Of a stretch of 64,000 bases of DNA, positions 61,101 through 64,000 are shown in pieces. Origin of the DNA: Luzula sylvatica (Eukaryota; Streptophyta; Magnoliopsida; Poales; Juncaceae); contig OX326961.1 of NCBI GenBank assembly GCA_946800325.1, positions 5,434,655 through 5,498,654 on the forward strand, read 5' to 3'. The translations under genes and the position numbers were made by a program. The stretch's first letter is position 1. The number at the start of each line of letters is the position of its first letter. A model generated the notes under the pieces. The model saw nothing but the letters and a program-made list of their open reading frames with translations. It made no database searches and was not told the origin of the DNA.

Positions 61101-62000
61101 GAAAGTGACAAGGGTTTTAACATAACGCCATTACCTTATGCTCCAGCTCACCCTATTACTGTTATCTGCATTTTGCAATTAATTGGTTAAATAACGAAGA
61201 ACTTTTATCCATAAATTATACGCCTGGAATCCACCGGAGGCGGTCTCTCCTCCTTCATTTCATCTCGCAAAATTGGTCGTTTTCGACTCGCATAATCAAG
61301 CGATAATCTTCATATTTAATAATTCATGATGAAATTACAATAAACTGTGCTTTCTGTTAATTCGGGTTAAAAAGACGGAATCTCCCAAATCCAATCGCGC
61401 GGCTGCATTTCTCTCGTCGAGACGAGCAATTTTGATATAAAGATCGTGCCATTTGGTGAAAGAAAGCTTGAGAAAGTGACAAGGGTTTTAACATAACGCC
61501 GTTACCTTATGCTCCAGCTCACCCAATTACTGTTATCTGCATTTTACAATTAATTGGTTAAATAACGAAGAACTTTTATCCATAAATTACACGCCTGGAA
61601 TCCACCGGAGGCGGTCTCTCCTCCTTCATTTCATCTCGCAAAATTGGTCGTTTTCGACTCGCATAATCAAACGATAATCTTCATATTTAATAATTCATGA
61701 TGAAATTACAATAAACTGTGCTTTTTTTTAATTCGGGTTAAAAAGACCTAATTTCCCAAATACAGTTGCGCGGCTGCATTCCTCTCGTCGAGGCGAGCGA
61801 TTTTGATATAAAGATCGTGCCATTTGGGGAAAGGATGAGAAAGTTACAAGGGTTTTAACAATACAGCATTGCCATATTTTTCAGCTCACCCTATTACTGT
61901 TATCTGAATTTTACAATTAATTGGTTAAATAGAGAAGAACTTTTATTCATAAATTACACGCCTGGAATGCACTGGAGGCGGGCTCTCCTCCTTCATTTCT
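49126..62000 (+). repeat. Five 7-monomer HOR units of exactly 2,575 bp
   Basis: Units begin at 49,126, 51,701, 54,276, 56,851 and 59,426. One unit dissected by the GTGCC start gives monomers of 367, 366, 367, 367, 371, 371 and 366 bp. Copies differ by only a few substitutions, implying very recent homogenisation. Confidence 0.95.
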
Positions 62001-64000
62001 TCTCGGAAAATAGGTTGTTTTCAATTCCCAAATCAAGCGATAACCTTCATATGTAATAATTCATGATGAAATTACAATAAACTGTGCTTTTTGTTAATTC
62101 GGGTTAAAAAGACCTAATTTCCCAAATCCAGTCGCACGGCTGCATTCCTCTCGTCGAGGCGAGCGATTTTGATATAAAGATCGTGCCATTTGGTGAAAGG
62201 ATGAGAAAGTTACAAGGGTTTTAACAATACGGCATTGCCATATTCTTCAGCTCACCCTATTACTGTTATCTGAATTTTACAATTAATTGGTTAAATAGAG
62301 AAGAACTTTTATCCTTAAATGACACGTCTGGAATCCACTGGAGGCGGTCTCTCCTCCTTCATTTCATCTCGCAAAATTGGTCGTTTTCGACCCGCATAAT
62401 CATGCGATAATCTTCATATTTAGTAATTCATGATGAAATTACAATAAACTGTGCTTTCTGTTAATTCGGGTTAAAAAGACCTAATTTCCAAAATCCAGTT
62501 GCGCGGCTGCATTCCTCTCGTCGAGGCGAGTGATTTTGATATAAAGATCGTGCCATTTGGTGAAAGGATGAGAACGTTACAAGGGTGTTAACAATTCGGC
62601 ATTGTCATATTCTTCAGCTCACCCTATTACTGTTATCTGAATTTTACAATTAATTGGTTATATAGAGAAGAACTTTTATCCATAAATTACACGCCTGGAA
62701 TCCACTGGAGGCGGGCTCTCCTCCTTCATTTCTTCTCAGAAAATAGGTTGTTTTCAATTCCCAAATCAAGCGATAATCTTCATATTTAATAATTCATGAT
62801 GAAATTACAATAAACTGTGCTTTTTGTTAATTCGGGATAAAAATACCTAATTTCCCAAATCCAGTTGCGCAGCTGCATTCCTCTCGTCAAGGCGAGCGAT
62901 TTTGATATAAAGATCGTGCCATTTGGTGAAAGGATGAGAAAGTTACAAGGATTTTAACAATACGGCATTGCCATATTCTTCAGCTCACCCTATTACAGTC
63001 ATCTGAATTTTACAATTAATTGGTTAAATAGAGAAGAACTTTGATCCTTAAATGACACGTCTGGAATCCACGGGAGGCGGTCTATCCTCCTTCATTTCAT
63101 CTCGCAAAATTGGTCGTTTTCGACTCGCATAATCATGCGATAATCTAAATATTTAATAATTCATGATGAAATTACAATAAACTGTGCTTTCTGTTAATTC
63201 GGGTCAATAAGACCTAATTTCCCAAATCGAGTTGCGCGGCTGCAATCCTCTCGTCGAGGCGAGCGATTTTGATATAAAGATCGTGCCATTTGGTGAAAGG
63301 ATGAGAAATTTACAACGGTTTTAACAATACGGCATTGCCATATTCTTCATCTCACCCTATTACTGTTATCTGAATTTTAGTATTAATTGGTTAAATAGAG
63401 AAAAACTTTTATCCTTAAATGACACGTCTGGAATCCACTGGAGGCGGACTCTCCTCCTTCATTTCATCTCGCAAAATTGGTCGTTTTTTACTCGCAGAAT
63501 CTTGCGATAATCTTCATATTTAATAATACATGATTAAATTACAATAAACTGAGATTTCTGTTAATTCGGGCCAAAAAGGCGGAATCTCTCAAATCCAGTC
63601 GCGCGGCTGCATTTCTCTCGTCGAGACGAGAAATTTTGATATAAAGATCGTGCAATTTGGTGAAAGAAAGCATGAGAAAGTGACAAGGGTTTTAACATAA
63701 CGCCATTACCTTATGCTCCAGCTCACCCTATTACTGTTATCTGCATTTTGCAATTAATTGGTTAAATAACGAAGAACTTTTATCCATAAATTATACGCCT
63801 GGAATCCACCGGAGGCGGTCTCTCCTCCTTCATTTCATCTCGCAAAATTGGTCGTTTTCGACTCGCATAATCAACCGATAATCTTCATATTTAATAATTC
63901 ATGATGAAATTACAATAAACTGTGCTTTCTGTTAATTCGGGTTAAAAAGACGGAATCTCCCAAATCCAATCGCGCGGCTGCATTTCTCTCGTCGAGACGA
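62001..64000 (+). repeat. Partial HOR unit at window end
   Basis: The first ~2.0 kb of another 7-mer unit, cut by the window edge. The array continues beyond. Confidence 0.9.

Larger units (their letters stand above)
29788..64000 (+). repeat. Satellite DNA array, ~367-bp monomer
   Basis: Head-to-tail monomers run without interruption to the window end, about 93 copies. Successive GATCGTGCCATTTGGTG starts at 30,166, 30,537, 30,904, 31,271 and 31,638 give lengths of 371, 367, 367 and 367 bp. Two length classes exist: those with GAAAGAAAGCATGAG (about 371 bp) and those with GAAAGGATGAG (about 366-367 bp). All copies share orientation. No transposon interrupts the array and no ORF of 60 codons or more occurs. 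The monomer does not match a satellite I can name. Array size and HOR order fit a centromeric or major heterochromatic satellite. Confidence 0.97.

Noticed and set aside
29788..64000. CRISPR-like array
   Set aside because: Repeats are 367-bp monomers adjoining without unique spacers, in a eukaryotic context. This is a satellite.

Overview
The window looks like repeat-dense heterochromatin from a flowering plant, probably a eudicot. The evidence is AT-rich non-coding DNA, G-box and telo-box motifs, short GT-AG introns, plant-type LINE, MULE and Helitron relics, and a very large satellite array. I found no intact conventional protein-coding gene. I cannot name the species.

Left part (1-29,787) is a mosaic of gene fragments, minisatellites and transposon relics. 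From about 0.3 to 1.0 kb lies a promoter-like arm that recurs inverted at 29.1-29.8 kb. Between 2.68 and 5.33 kb there are broken, intron-containing fragments of at least three unrelated cellular genes, all on the + strand: DCAF1 (present twice), the spliceosomal protein PRP8, and a U1A/U2B''-type snRNP protein. This resembles multi-gene capture by a transposon. Next come a 38-bp minisatellite (6.2-7.3 kb), a GC-rich 19-bp minisatellite (7.3-7.7 kb) and a LINE fragment (8.2-9.05 kb). A 2,888-bp MULE with long terminal inverted repeats and a 9-bp target duplication lies at 11,129-14,016. An AT-rich element follows (15.1-16.8 kb), then a possible LTR (17.7-18.2 kb), several fold-back elements (18.3-20.0 kb), degenerate Helitron 3' ends, a 60-base C run (20,257-20,316) and a minus-strand LINE fragment (21.2-21.4 kb).

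At 22.85-27.24 kb is a 4.4-kb near-palindrome. Its arms are about 1.65 kb and carry exon/intron-like DNA. Its core is about 0.65 kb of extremely GC-rich sequence, G-rich on the left half and C-rich on the right half of the + strand, bounded by TG/CA repeats.

Right part (29,788-64,000, running off the window) is one uninterrupted head-to-tail satellite with monomers of about 366-371 bp (roughly 93 copies). The first ~5 kb is irregular and diverged. From about 34.8 kb the array has a higher-order repeat (HOR) of seven monomers, 2,575 bp long and nearly identical from copy to copy. Two adjacent HORs are enlarged to 3,314 bp (nine monomers) by a dimer duplication. Each monomer holds several short inverted repeats. 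A centromeric or other large heterochromatic array is the natural reading, but sequence alone does not prove centromere function.

The most notable items are the HOR satellite with its sharp edge next to an inverted-repeat arm, the chimeric gene-fragment cluster, and the 4.4-kb palindrome with its GC-rich core.
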